This document shows, in pieces, positions 35,269 to 47,190 of a stretch of 64,000 nt of DNA. Origin of the DNA: Trebouxia sp. TZW2008 (lineage: Eukaryota > Chlorophyta > Trebouxiophyceae > Trebouxiales > Trebouxiaceae); the NCBI GenBank assembly GCA_002118135.1, contig BDIU01000409.1:1-64000 (forward strand). The letters run 5' to 3'. Numbering within the stretch: the stretch's first letter is position 1; the number at the start of each line of letters is the position of its first letter. The translations under genes were made by a program, and so were the position numbers. The notes below the pieces were generated by a model, which was not told the origin of the DNA, ran no database searches, and was given only the letters and a program-made list of their open reading frames with translations.

Positions 35269-36572
35269 ATGGCTTTTCGAGCATCAACTTCACGCATCAA
35301 CATACAGCGGCAGCCCTCGCTGCGTGAGGACGGTGACGATCCAGCTCAACTTGGGGCCTTGCCAGTGCAAAGACGAAGAGGGCATTCGCTCAGGCTCAAG
35401 CGAGCGTCGAGTGGCAAATTTGAAAGGCGTGGACACTACGAGGCATGTGGGACCGTCAAGCTCTTATTGGCATTCCCTCAAGAGGAAGCTGTAAAGGCCC
35501 TTGAGCAAGCCTTCTCAGCTGAGGTATCTTTTCTGCCACTCGGAGATACAGTCTCTGGACTATTCGTGAAATCTTCATCAACTTGGTCTTGACCTGAGGC
35601 ACAGCTTGCAACAGTCCAACAGCCGCTGGCCAGCAAGCGGATCTGGTGTGGCTGCCATCACAAGCTGCTGATGAGCTGGTGTAGTTACAAAGAGGTGTCT
35701 CTTGCAGGGATATGATGTTGTGCTGGTGCATGAGGCATCTGAGGCCATTGCAGCCATGAAAGGCTCAACACACCCAGATCTGGTGTTGCTCAGTTACAAG
35801 CTGCCAGGACTCACGGGCACTCAGGTTTGCTGCTTCTTTGTTCGACCTTTTTACAACTCAAAGCAAACTTAACTTTTGTGATCTTGTTTGTGTTGGCTTC
35901 AGTGACAGCTTACACTCATGCAACAGTTGCCACCTAGCAAGCAAGTCAATTTTGTGGCTTCCATCACAAAATTTTCCTCGCATCGCATACTGTACAGATT
36001 GCTGACCTTGGACTGTTGTTGACGTCAGGTCGTCAGAGCTATCAGGTCAACACATACCGATCTGCCAATCTTTGCACTGTCCCAGACAGCAGACAATGCA
36101 GCTGCCTCCATCAAGTCAGACTTGTATGGAGGGGCAGTGCAAGACTGGCTGAAATTGCCAATGGACGCAAGCGAAGCCATAGCACGCGTTGAAGGTGCAC
36201 TTCGCCATCAGGTACATATGCTGTTGCGTGTATGCTGCTCTTTAAGCATCATAATCGTGTCTACCTCAACGCTTGGCAGTCTGGTTCTTGCAAGCCAAAG
36301 AGAAGCTGCTGCGCCTATTCCTGATTTGACAAATCAGCATGCAGCTTGTAGAAAGGATTCAAAAGAGAATCAGCGTCATTTAGCCTGCTTGCAAGCTACA
36401 GAGCAGCAACACAACACAATTCACTTTGTATTTGCTGTGAATGCAGTATCAAGTAGTCAAGAAGCTGCGCAATGAGGTGCTGGCAATGAGAGGCGATATT
36501 GATACCTTGCAGCGTTTGCAGCAAGAAAATCAGCCAGAACGGTGTCAGCTGGTATCACAGCAAAGCATGTAG
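35269..36572 (+). CDS. Degenerate response-regulator receiver-domain protein
   Basis: Four exons in phase (35269-35523, 35708-35824, 36029-36211, 36447-36572) give 226 residues. The first 60 residues are Arg-rich and could be an organelle-targeting leader. Residues 63-186 follow the receiver (REC) pattern: KLLLAFPQEEAVKALEQAF, GYDVVLVHEASEAIAAMKG, PDLVLLSYKLPGLTGTQVVR, LPIFALSQTAD, then WLKLPMDASEAIARV. The acidic pair after strand 1 is missing, and the phosphoacceptor Asp expected in VLL-D-Y is Ser. The Lys before LP is kept. It is therefore a pseudo-receiver, unlikely to accept phosphate. A short coiled coil (VVKKLRNEVLAMRGDIDTLQ) ends the protein. Partner and role are unknown. The receiver fold is a family inference; the missing Asp is seen. 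Confidence 0.65.
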
Positions 36573-37431
36573 TGTGAAGGACTTGGCATTGCAGTACAGA
36601 ACAGAGTCATGCTGAAACAGCACTGCTATTTGATATTCCACTACTTCAGCCACCATGCAGCCAGTTGCCAGCCTTGCAGAAATCAGCACAGGCAGATGCA
36701 ACATCTAGCACACCTCGTTGCTATTGTCTTCTGATTCGCTTTCTCAGGAACATCACTTGCCATAGTAGTATTGATCAAGCGGCTCATGCACAATGAGGTG
36801 TTGTAAGAGTAGCATGTTTTTGCAGGACAGTCCAAAAACAGTCGTGCAAAACTGACGTGTGCAAAACTGATGTGTGCAATGATGGAAATGTTAGCCATGG
36901 ACAATGGCAGCCTCCTGGTGTGGCGAATGTGTAATGCAGATGCTTGCACTTCCTTTGCTGACAAGTCACAGTCACGACCGTTGTCACATGCACTGACAGT
37001 CAAGGCTTCAATCACCATGATGGCGCACAAAGATGCGCTGAGTCGTGCTAGCATTGGCTTCAGCAAGTGGGACGAGCCTGTTTGCGAGTGGCTTGTGGCA
37101 TACACGAACCTGAGTCATGTGCAATGCAAGGACATGTTTTACAGTGCAGCATCTGACAAGGGTTAATGCTGCCATCTGAAGGCGCATAGAACACACTGAA
37201 ACCTGTCAAGAGGCTGCAAAACTGTCAAAACACATGACACGCTCATCCTGCATCTAGCATGAAATATTGGGGAGGTGGCATGGTGTGGACACACGCCAGA
37301 CCAACATCAGACTGTCAAAAGCACCACCGCTACAAGAGCCAGACTAGAAGCCCTTCTTCTCCTTCTTGCAACCCCAGACCTTTCCGCCCACATGATTTCT
37401 TGCTATGTTACTCAGCTGCTCAGAGTCGTGC
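36573..37431. other. Intergenic region between convergent receiver-like and TPR-PB1 genes
   Basis: About 860 bp. A plus-strand open frame at 36870-37166 has no recognised motif, no splice context and ordinary composition, so I do not call it a gene. A short direct repeat GTGCAAAACTGA-GTGTGCAAAACTGA occurs at about 36845-36868. Confidence 0.5.
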
Positions 37432-40400
37432 CTACTCTGCAGCAACTGTCTGCTTATCACCCTCCTTGTCTGCCTTCTTGCCACCCTTTCTTGGTCCAAG
37501 CCCTGGCAGTCCCTTCACTTCCTTGGCCTGCTCACCTTTGCCAGAATTGCCATCCTCTGTTGCAGCTGATGTGTCCTAAAACAAATGGGAAGGTGTCAGT
37601 AAGTCATTGGAAGGTAATGGCGCAATGATGTAGGCTACAGTACAATGCTGACAGGGGGTTTGCTCAAGCATGAGACCAAAGACGGCTTTGGCTTCATAAT
37701 TGTAGGCAGGCAAGTGGTGTATCACGCAGCTGCTACATGTGATCCTTGCTGCAGGACATCCTGCCAAACGACACAGCCACTGAGGCAGGCAGAAGTGCAT
37801 GTGGCCACTGCAATACACCAGAGACAGACAGCTTTTTGTGTCGTTGCTGGGCATTCACGCATCCACACTCAGAGTTTTTCGTCAGTCCTGACCTTGTTTG
37901 TTTGTGTCTATTGCACAGCTCAAGCGTACAATCAGACGCGGGTCACGTGAGAGACGACAGCAGAGATAATAAGCCCAATACAAACAGCATATCTCAGACA
38001 GGTCTCATGCAGCACCAAAACGGCATGAACGGGCATTACCTTGTCTGTCTCTGAGGGCAAGTCAAGGGGGATGTCAATCTCATCGTGCTTGATGTGACTG
38101 CTGAGGGCCGCCTTGATGTCTGTGTGCACACACCCAGCCTGCTTGAACAAGTTGGCAGCCTCGCTCACCTGCAATATCAGCAGCTTTGTCGTAGTGATAA
38201 CTCTCGGATCTTCAGCATAGTGGCAGAAACTCAAGAGGATTAAAGTATTGTTACGTATGGGGGATGAAGTCATTGTTGAAGGCATGGTAAATATCTGTCA
38301 AGTGACAATGAACCCAGGCCAGTTGCTAAGTCAGGATCATGAGCAGTGTTCCAGCCTCGACACAGCATCCAGCCAGCAGTATGCTATAGCCATGTGTTGC
38401 TTGCCTGCATGCAATTGATTGAAAGGCTTCCCAGCAAGCAAGTGGCTGACATGGCAATAGCATGTTGCTTGCATGCACGCATATGCAAGGCTTGAAGCGA
38501 GGTCTTCTTTGCCGTTGAGCATTCACTGGCATCAGCTACTATACTTGCTGCAGCCGCATTGATGACAACATGCTGATTGCGCACACTTGAACAAGTCTTG
38601 TTGCAGCTGTGTTTCAAAATTTCATTGTGTGCTGCAGCTTGCCCATCCCTTGACTGCAGAGCAGGGCTTTGCAGCAACCAAGCAAAAAGTAATGCATGCT
38701 TTAAAGCTGCTTGCCTCCTTCCAAGACAGCTGTACAGCAAGGAGACCAGCACTGCGCATGCTGCACATGTTGCGATCCAGATGCTGCAGGGCAGGGTCGT
38801 CCAGCAAGGCAGACAATAGGCATGTATGCTACAGACATGCCCACATTTCAGATGAGGGCTGTGCAGCAAGGAGGATAGCAATTATGTACTGTGCAAAAAG
38901 GTCCATTCAGGTACTGCAGGACAGAGCGGTGGAGCAAGCAAGCCACAGCTAATTTGTGCTGTAGAGGTTTCTGTCTGCATACAGTAAAGCATGGCTGCAC
39001 AGCAAAGAGGGCTGACCTGGTCCTTCCAGCCGTCTTGGCCAGCTGCAGCTGTGATCTGGGACTGCTCATACAGCAGGTTGCCAATGAGCACCAGGCTCTG
39101 TGCATAGAAGTTGACGTCCTCATCTGGGCCTGGTGGATCCTGCAAGGCAGGTCACCTACGCTGTAAGCTTCATGCATCTGATAGTCATGCTAGGCAGGCT
39201 TTGCACTGTGGTGACTAAGTATGCACAGACACCGTCAACTGCCTCCATGACAGTCTGTCAGAAACTGTTGTGAACCAGTACATTTGGATGTGCAAGGTAG
39301 ACTTGACACATTGCACATGCACATACGCTGAGATGTGCCATGTCCCAACGGTCTATAAGATACCAGACATGAAACAGAGGCAATGATTACTGCAGAATGT
39401 GCAGAATTGTAGCATTGCAATGCAGCTGCATACAAGACTAAAGTGTGATGTCTGCACTCACCCCGGCCACTTGTTGCTTGATGGGCTTGTCACGCTCTTC
39501 TTTAGGCAGCAGCTGGATGGCGTCTTTGTAGTGCTTGGCTGCAGCCTCAAACAAGGCCTTGCTGCTCTGCACTGCATCACCCTGCAAAACAGACACAGCC
39601 AGTCAGCTGCAAAACCCTTTGTACTGGTGAGACTTCACAGCATTTCCTTTACAGGCTGCAATTGCATGAGCAGCACAGCACAAGCTTAGATACTTCATTG
39701 CTGTAGTCTTTGTGATGCAAATTATCTGAGCGCAAAATTGCAGGATAACATGCTTTGAGCTTGCTGAGCACAACACATTGATGTTCGAAAATGACACATA
39801 CAGATATGATCAAACAAACTCATGCACAGCAATACAACCGCTGTGGCAGAAATGCACTGGTCAGATGTGAACTTGTGTGCACCAAGTGGAAGGAAGCATG
39901 TAAACCAGGGTTGATGGGTTTGGATTTGTGCACCAGGGAACAGACGGCAGGCCAAAGAAGCCAAGCAAGCCTCACCTTGAGGCTGGAGAGGGCCTTCTTG
40001 GTGTTGACTTGGTGGGCGTCCTGCACCAGCTTGTTCATGGTGTCCTGATCCCGCGCCTTGCCATCCTCGTCTGTTGGGCTCACCCTGCAGTATCATAGAT
40101 GCAGTGTTACAGAAGCGAGCTTGGTCAGATGTGAAGCCATACACCTGCTGTAGTCCTGACAGAATCCTCAGTCAGACATGACTGATGCAGAACATGGCAT
40201 CTTCACTGCTAGTTTCGCGCTTCTGTTTCATACATGAAGCTTGACCAATCATCAGGCTAAGCCCAAACCAGACAAGGAGCTCACATTATGATGCCTCCCA
40301 CGCTTCTCGCAGAATCTCCAGGGAACTGATGCAGCCAGATGCAGCCTTGTATCATCAAGATGCCCATACAAGCTGCAAGATGCCACATGCTGCAGCCTGG

Positions 40401-43400
40401 CTGTGAACAGGCTTATGACTGATCATGCCAGGGTATCCAACAGCTGCAGATGACAGGCAGCGTTTCATTGTCATGGACGCAACCGTCACATATCAGCAGT
40501 GTTACAACCCGTTACCTGACAAAGCTGGGAGTCAGCCAGCAGCAAGCTTGGCCTTCTCCAATTCCACCTATGCTGGCTGTGTATCAGCACTTCTACACTG
40601 TTACACTGTGATAGGCATCAGCACCCTTACGCCGAAAAAGATATCAGCAACACTAGAGTCCATTACCTGACACATGCTGGAAGGAAGCCAGCAGCAAACT
40701 CGGCCTTCTCACATTTCACCTGCCCAAGCTGCATCTCATGTATACATCATCAAATATTGTCACACAGTATCAGCACCCTTGCTTCTTCTTACCTGACAGG
40801 AGCTGGAAGGAAGCCAGCAGCAAGCTTGGCCTTCTCAAACTCTACCTGCCCAAGCTGCATCTCGCCATCGTAGAAGTCAGCCTTGATCTTGAGGGCTTCC
40901 TGGTACTTGGCGGAGGCTGTGGCAAAGTCAGCCTCAATCTTGGGGCGCAGCTGTGAGATGGTGCCCTTGAGGGCGGCCTCATCTAGAAACTTGCGCGCCA
41001 TACTTAGGTGCACATTGCCCCATTGCAACATGCCTGCAAACAAGAGCATTGTTTTGGCTGTGAAGCAGGTTTGCAATCCAAATACTATCAGCTCATTGTC
41101 ATGTGTTACATGTTCATGTGCTCATTGGACTGTTGCAGTCTGGCTACAATCAAGATGTGTCTTTTGTCTGTGACACAATTCTGTGACAGTATTCATAAAG
41201 CTGATGTGCACGTCGTGCCTGCAATACGCCTGCAAGCAAGACTGGCCCTGAACCTGCTGTATGTCCTCGCGGAACTGGGTATGTACTTGCTGTCAACCTG
41301 ACTTGTATGTTATGAACACAAGTTCACATCTGACAAGATCAAATGATATTGACCCTGTTAGCTTGATCTAATTCTAAACTATGCACAACGCTGAAATGCA
41401 CGTCGTGTCATGACGACGATCTGTAAGCAAGTCCAAAGTAATCCTGCTTGTGATTCAGCTCATGATGAAGTCATGTTTGGGTCCTGCAAATAGGTGCAGC
41501 AAAGGGGTATGACGCTCAATTGCATCAAAGGTAAACTGATTCATGCTGCCTGAGCCAAGCCGCTTTCAGCTGTGTTGCATGCAAGACGTCTCAAACCCTT
41601 GAGCCTGATGCCGTAAAGGACATCTTGCTAGAGAGACAACTGCAAGCCTCTTGGCTTAGCCAGGATGACTCAGACTCCACGTTGATACATGGCTACAGAT
41701 TGATGCATCGCTACATGTTGATGCATAACGATTGTCACATAAGCCCAAAATGTGCAAAAGAAAGAGCAGAAAGCATGGACCACTCTCAATGACTCCCAGC
41801 TTCATACACAAACGCAATGTACTCAAGCCCATAGGCAGGGCTTGAAAGATGTAAATGTGATGTAGGCTGAAAATTTTCTTTGCTTCTGCTGGGCGCTGGC
41901 TGTCTTGCAGCTCCCCAGCCACCTCTGGCTCTAATCACAGCGAAAAAGCAGGCAGCTGCAAAAGTGCAGACACTGCACAAGCTACTGAGACTTGCTCACC
42001 CGTGGCAGCAACTTCCTGGGACTCGACTGCAGCTGCGATTGTGCAAATGCTACACAAGCCGCAGACAATTGCTGAATGATATGGTTATCTGGCCTTGCCA
42101 CCCATGACACAAAAATGCAACAGCAGGCAGTTGCAGCGTGATAGCTTGTGTTTGCTCTCACCACAAGCTACTTCAACAAAGACAGAGGTCTTGCACAAGC
42201 CACTGACAGTTGCTCACCTGTGGCAGCAACTTCCTGGAACTTGTCTGCAGCTGCTTGGAAGATGGGCTCAGACTGCTCTGAGCTGATAGCCTCCTCCATG
42301 GCGGCTGTGCATTTGTCCCATCCCAGGGTCTGCAGATCCAGGTGCTTGTCTGGGTCCACACCTGCACACAAGCTTGCATAAGTACATGTATCATGTCATA
42401 GCCTCCTTCATGGCAGCTATGCATTTGTCCCACCCCAGGGTCTGCAAGTCCAGATGCTTTTCTGGGTCCACACCTGTGCACAACGGCAAACATCCTGTAC
42501 CTGACAGAATGGAGTTTGCCGGCCTGCAAAGCATACACAGAAGGCAGCCACTGACCTGAAGCAAGTCCGCCAAATGACTGCAGGCAATACAAGGAACCAC
42601 ACCCGTTTGACCCAACACATGGGTTGAGTAAATCTGAAGCTGTCTGGAGCTGAGGATTTAGTGAGCTGCGCTGTGCTGTTGGCTGATCAGCTGCCCATAG
42701 TCACAAGTATTTGAGCCCTGATCCCACAAAGGGACAAGACTCACAGTGACAGCCTGCACATGCAGTATGACAAAATGAAAATGGCGCCCAGTAACTCCAG
42801 ACAAGTAGGCTCGGCAACAGCAACTGCTGAAGGGCCTACACGCGTTGCCAAGCCTGCGCGAGCCGTGTAGGTTTGCCCTTCAGCAGTTGCTGTTGCCAAG
42901 CCTACCCGTATGAAGTTACTGGGTGCTGCTGTTACTTTGTTGTACAGTATGTGCTGGCTGTCATTGTGCTTCTTGTTCCCGAGGACCCATAGGGCTCTAA
43001 GACTTATTTTTGTCACCTGGCTGCTTGAAGTTTGAGTGCTGTGTTGGCTGTAGCCAGGTCACCAAATGCTTTTAGTACCTGACTTGTGGTAGACACTCTG
43101 TGTGCAGCTTGCTCAGCTACTATCTGTTTGTGACAGTTAAGGCCTGCTTAGGCATATTCTTGATAGACATAATACTGAGTTGAACTAATGTGCACAGTTC
43201 AGACACATTTCCAGATGCACACTTGCACTTCAGCTTGCAGGCTTCCAAGCTGTAGCCCTGACCCCATTGTTCACACATCACCATCAATCATGTACTGCTG
43301 TAGTGAATGCCGCATATAAGCAGCTGCAGCATCTTGCAGATACATAGATACTGCTTTCAAAAGCAACAAACTGGGTGACTGAAACAGAGGGTCAGCCCTT

Positions 43401-46400
43401 TGTTCCCAGCTGAGAATGTCTGTGCTGCGCGCGACCTTCATCTGCAAACAAATGCCTTTGCTATTGGCAACACGCAGTAAGAGCATATGTCATAGCACAT
43501 GTAGTGTGACACATGTAGGTGTATAGCCTACCTGTCTGTTCCCTGAACAAGTTGGCAAAGTCCAGGATCCACTGGTCCACTGCATATTGCTCTGTCGGCT
43601 GCTCTTGCGTCTGCTCCTCTTGCTGCAAAACACGCACATAGATGCTCATCACGTGCATAAGCAAAGAAGTTCACTCAACTTTCGAGCTGTAGAGTTGCAT
43701 TATACTCAGAATCCCATGACAATAATAGCCCAAGGAGTGCTTCACCGATCACACAGTGTAGACAGGACAATCATGCTGACACAGAAAATAGCAGTCTGCC
43801 CACTCTGTTGCTGATTTAGCCAAGATCTGCGCTGAGGGTGCCCCTGTATTGCATGTGTTATTGAGGAGCAAAACGCAATGGTCAGCCCGAGGGGTCCGCT
43901 TCTTTTGGCTGACCATTGCTTTTTGCTCCTCAAAAACACATGCAATACAGGGGCAACCTCAGCGCAGACCCCAGTGTCAGCTATGTTGACACAATACTTG
44001 GCTGGGTATGTTTGCAAATAGCAGCAGCCTTCTGCAAGGGGCAGGTGCCAGAGACCCTGGCTGCCTCTGAATGTGGGACTGAACAGCACGCACATACGTC
44101 ACATGTCAAGTGCACAGTTTGTGGCCAGCTAGGATCAGGTCAACGCTTGCGCTTGCTGCTAATCCGCGCGTACACAGATCATACAGACATATGTACGGAG
44201 ACGCCTTGTGGACGCAATAAGCTATGCATGTTACTTTGCAATCTTGCAACATTGCCAAACGCTTCTGGCAAGATATTAGTGCAAGTGTCAGGCTGCATCA
44301 AGGTTGACAATCTGCCTCTGCAGGCTTTCGAGAAAACTGCACCAAGTCTTGCATAAGGACGCAGTGGGCACACTGGCTTCGACTTTGTATGGCATGAAGC
44401 AACCGCATTCGTCCTCAAACATCACAGTGATGAAGCTGTGGGGCAGCATGAATTTTGCCTGGTCTGTGTGATGTAGGTCCAGTCATAGGGCGACGTCAAA
44501 ACTGGCCCACAGCAGCTTGCTTGTGCGAGAGGCATAAGTAGCATTTGTACTGAGCGATACCTTCTTTGACTGCTTGAGGGCCTGCTCAGCAATGTACTTC
44601 CTGGCAGCTGTGATCTGCTGGAACTGACTCTCCTCATCTGCTGGAGGTTTGGGTACCTCAGACTGCACAACAGCTTAAATTCAGGGCCAGTCACACAATG
44701 CTGAGGGTACAATCACCTCCTAATACATTACGACACTCAACAAAACATCACCCTGAAAGGACAACACAGCTGGGAACCAAGTACTACATCCTTGCTGCAG
44801 TAATGCTGTTGATTACAATCAAGTTGATGTAGGACCGTCTTGATGACATGCGCAAGAGTCGACTGTAGCAGCTGACCTCGCTCTTGGCTCTAGTGGCATG
44901 TATCCGCAAGGGTGGGATCATGTTGGGCAGCTTGGGGCCGCCATGCTGTGCTGCGAGCCGGTCTGCCTGCTCCACTAGCTCCTTCAGCGCCATTTGCAGG
45001 TCATTCCTGTCTGTGATGGTCACCAAGTCCCCGTCCCTGTTACAAACATGCAAACACTCACTCGCTCAATCACTTGCAGATCATGCCTGTCCATGAAGGT
45101 CACATCAGTCAAGTATTGACTCAACGACTCACCCACCCGGTCACACATCCCACTATCAGAGCCAGTTTGACACACGAGATTCACTCATGAACATGGGCAG
45201 ATGGAATCCCAGCAAGTTGCAACAGCAATTGATAGACACTGACTCCTTGAGAAGCACAGCCAGCAGAAGCCCTCAAGTAACTCCAGTACTCTGATGTAGT
45301 CAGATACCAAATGCATGCTGAGCAGATTACAATCTGCCGCTAAGCGCTGCAGGTGCAAGTTTGTCTTCAGCCTTTTTGGTACCTGTCAAGGAACTTGAGG
45401 ATCAGTGGCCCTGACCCAGGGAACTTCTCCCTGACTGCATGCTGCAGCTCTGCATATGTGACTTGGCCAGTCATGTGCATAGAGCGAGTCTCATCATCCA
45501 GCTGAACCTTGGCTTGGAACACATAGGGCTGAGACCGCTGCGGCCGGGCTGCCTGCTTTTTGGCGGCAGCTGTGGTGCCATTTGCTGTTGCGAGAGTTGT
45601 GCTTGCAGGGCGTTTGCCTGCTAGGAAGTCTTTCAGGCGCTTCTCAGCTTCCTGCAGGACAGCTGCTTGCAGATGAGCAGGCATTTCAATACGCTTGTAC
45701 TATTTCTCTACTAGCACAAGGTGTTGCTGGATGGCTGCAACATACATTGACAACAAAGCTGATAGTGCAACCGTGCTCACCAAGGCACATGGCATGCAAA
45801 AGCAAACCACTTGACAAGGCTGACATGCCTTGCAGCTTGAACAGCTCTAAATAGTTGTCCAACAGGCCAACAAAGCATGAAGCCTATTACCTGCAAGTGG
45901 TGCCGTGCAGCAGGCTGTGCATGTAAAAGGCAGTCAGGATGATCAAAATAGGGAAGCTCATGTACTGTGCTAATGAATGCAGAACAGGCAATGACAGGCA
46001 AAGCATGCCATGCTGCTGATGGCGGACCTGTGTCTCTGCTGTTGGACCATTCTTGTTTGCCTTTTGTATGTCACTCAGAGCTTGCTTGTAGTGCTGCATC
46101 TGCTCATACGCCTTTGCTCGCCGTGTCAAGGCTTTTGCAAAGTCAGGGTTGATATCCAGCGCAGATGAGCATTCTCTGATTGCATCCTTGTACCTGAAGA
46201 TTATTGATGCATGCTGAGCTCCTGATATTTGATTAGGTATTTGTCCAGCTGGCAAAGCTCCACTATAAACATATTGCATGCTGTCAGTAGCATAAATGCT
46301 TCAGCACTCACTTCTTGCTCATCATGTGACATGCTGCTTTGTTGCTGTGCAGCAACGGCGCTTCAGTGGGGTCATTAGGTGCTGTTTTCAATGCTTTGTC

Positions 46401-46636
46401 ATAGCATTCCAGTGCCTTGACGTATTCCTTGCTAGCAAAGAACTTGTTGCCTTGATCCCTCAAAGCAGCCAGCTGGTTTGTAGCATCTCCCTGCATGGTG
46501 CTGACTAAGCTCAGCACATTCAAACTCGACTGGCAGCGGGCAATCATGGCTGGAAGGCTGCCGAGCGTACTTGTTCCCCTGTCTTGGTTGGAGTGTTGAC
46601 AGGCGAAGTCCTTCCCCCAGCCTTTTTCTTCGCCAT
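37432..46636 (-). CDS. TPR-PB1 protein, CLMP1/Phox-like
   Basis: Fourteen minus-strand exons close in phase to 680 residues: 46636-46571, 46490-46312, 46193-46028, 45651-45383, 45036-44877, 44662-44561, 43622-43532, 42361-42218, 41033-40793, 40084-39976, 39581-39462, 39139-39017, 38168-38040 and 37575-37432. Order: basic N-terminus (MAKKKAGG), three TPR units (residues 26-135, for example LRDQGNKFFASKEYVKALEC), an Ala/Lys linker, then a PB1 domain (VFQAKVQLDDETRSMHM; acidic OPCA motif RDGDLVTITDRNDL). Helical TPR-like repeats follow (LQWGNVHLSMARKFLDEA, HYKDAIQLLPKEERDK), with a Lys/Gly tail. This matches plant CLMP1/Phox1-4 co-chaperone-type proteins; CLMP1 controls chloroplast separation and positioning. 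Duplicated exon edges occur at exons 5, 8 and 9. Introns 6 and 7 contain long hairpins. Confidence 0.82.
40504..40745 (-). repeat. Two relic copies of the TPR-PB1 exon 9 3' end
   Basis: The real exon 9 end with its donor is at about 40793-40870. Diverged copies lie downstream in gene direction at about 40672-40745 and 40510-40590. They share GAAGGAAGCCAGCAGCAA-type codons for LAAGFLPA and the donor-adjacent TTACCTGACA. Confidence 0.7.
41988..42060 (-). repeat. Relic copy of the TPR-PB1 exon 8 3' end
   Basis: GCTCACC-GTGGCAGCAACTTCCTGG, the exon 8 end plus donor (real at about 42213-42260), is repeated at about 41995-42045 on the same strand. It lies about 215 bp further into the intron. Confidence 0.6.
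42389..42478 (-). repeat. Relic copy of the TPR-PB1 exon 8 start
   Basis: Reading the minus strand, the segment encodes GVDPEKHLDLQTLGWDKC and AAMKEAM. It mirrors real exon 8 (42361-42218), which starts GVDPDKHLDLQTLGWDKC. The copy is upstream in gene direction and stops being similar after about 85 bp. Its acceptor (CAG) is intact. Confidence 0.75.
42784..42928 (-). repeat. Long intronic inverted repeat (hairpin 1)
   Basis: An inverted repeat of about 60-65 bp arms around a loop of about 20 nt (arms about 42784-42842 and 42865-42928). The inner 38 bp or so are nearly perfect. Both arms carry GGCAACAGCAACTGCTGAAG or its complement. It lies in intron 7 of the TPR-PB1 gene. It could fold as an miRNA/siRNA precursor or be a foldback transposable element. 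Confidence 0.8.
43827..43967 (-). repeat. Long near-perfect intronic inverted repeat (hairpin 2)
   Basis: Arms 43827-43887 and 43907-43967 are each 61 nt, with only three mismatches by my reading and a 19-nt loop. It lies in intron 6 of the TPR-PB1 gene and has no sequence in common with hairpin 1. The shape is that of a long small-RNA precursor as reported in green algae, or of a MITE/foldback element. No target-site duplication is evident at the ends. Confidence 0.88.
45062..45112 (-). repeat. Relic copy of the TPR-PB1 exon 5 start
   Basis: GCAGGTCATTCCTGTCTGTGATGGTCACC at the start of real exon 5 (about 44996-45036) is echoed as GCAGATCATGCCTGTCCATGAAGGTCAC at about 45076-45103. This lies about 75 bp upstream in gene direction. 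Confidence 0.6.
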
Positions 46637-47190
46637 ACGATCTCGATGTGCTGCCTCACAAGATCTGCAAAACTTGCTCGCTCGTACCACGCAGCGCGAG
46701 TCAACGGCAGCGCTCGATCCGATACCGCTCAGGTCGTGCTCATGCGGTTGTCCCGCGTCAGTTTGCGGATTGATCAGTCGTAAATTGCCTGTGCGACACA
46801 AGTTGCTCGTCGGCTGCCTCCGTTGTTGTCTCAGAGACTCAGCGATTATCTGCCAAACCTAATTCCGCCTTATCTCCCCTTTTTTCCGCCTCACAGAACT
46901 CCTCAACTCAGAGCTTCCGAGCTTCCGAAGTTGCTAGAGCAGGCTTGTTGACCGGCATTGCTTCTTGGCAGTTGCATTTTGAAGGCATAGCCAACATACA
47001 ATCCAATCATCTTGCAATGCTGCGGATGTATTGAACTCGGGCTGCACTTGGTTCCTCCAGCTGCAGTCGCTGATCTGAGCGCTGCATGTTGAGCGCTTTG
47101 CCGCAAAGTTGGGCGTGTGAGCGCGGCTTGCAAGGCCAACGCGGTGCGTTTACTCGCAGTCTAGCGATACTTTTCCGGCGCAAGATTGTC
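46637..47190. promoter_or_regulatory. Divergent promoter region, TPR-PB1 gene / plastid-type kinase
   Basis: About 550 bp between ATG codons on opposite strands. An in-frame upstream ATG at 47086 could extend the kinase leader by 35 residues, narrowing the region to about 450 bp. No TATA box is evident. Confidence 0.4.

Noticed and set aside
36870..37166. 98-residue open frame between the receiver-like and TPR-PB1 genes
   Set aside because: No family resemblance, no codon-pattern support and no joining exon; length is within chance for this composition.
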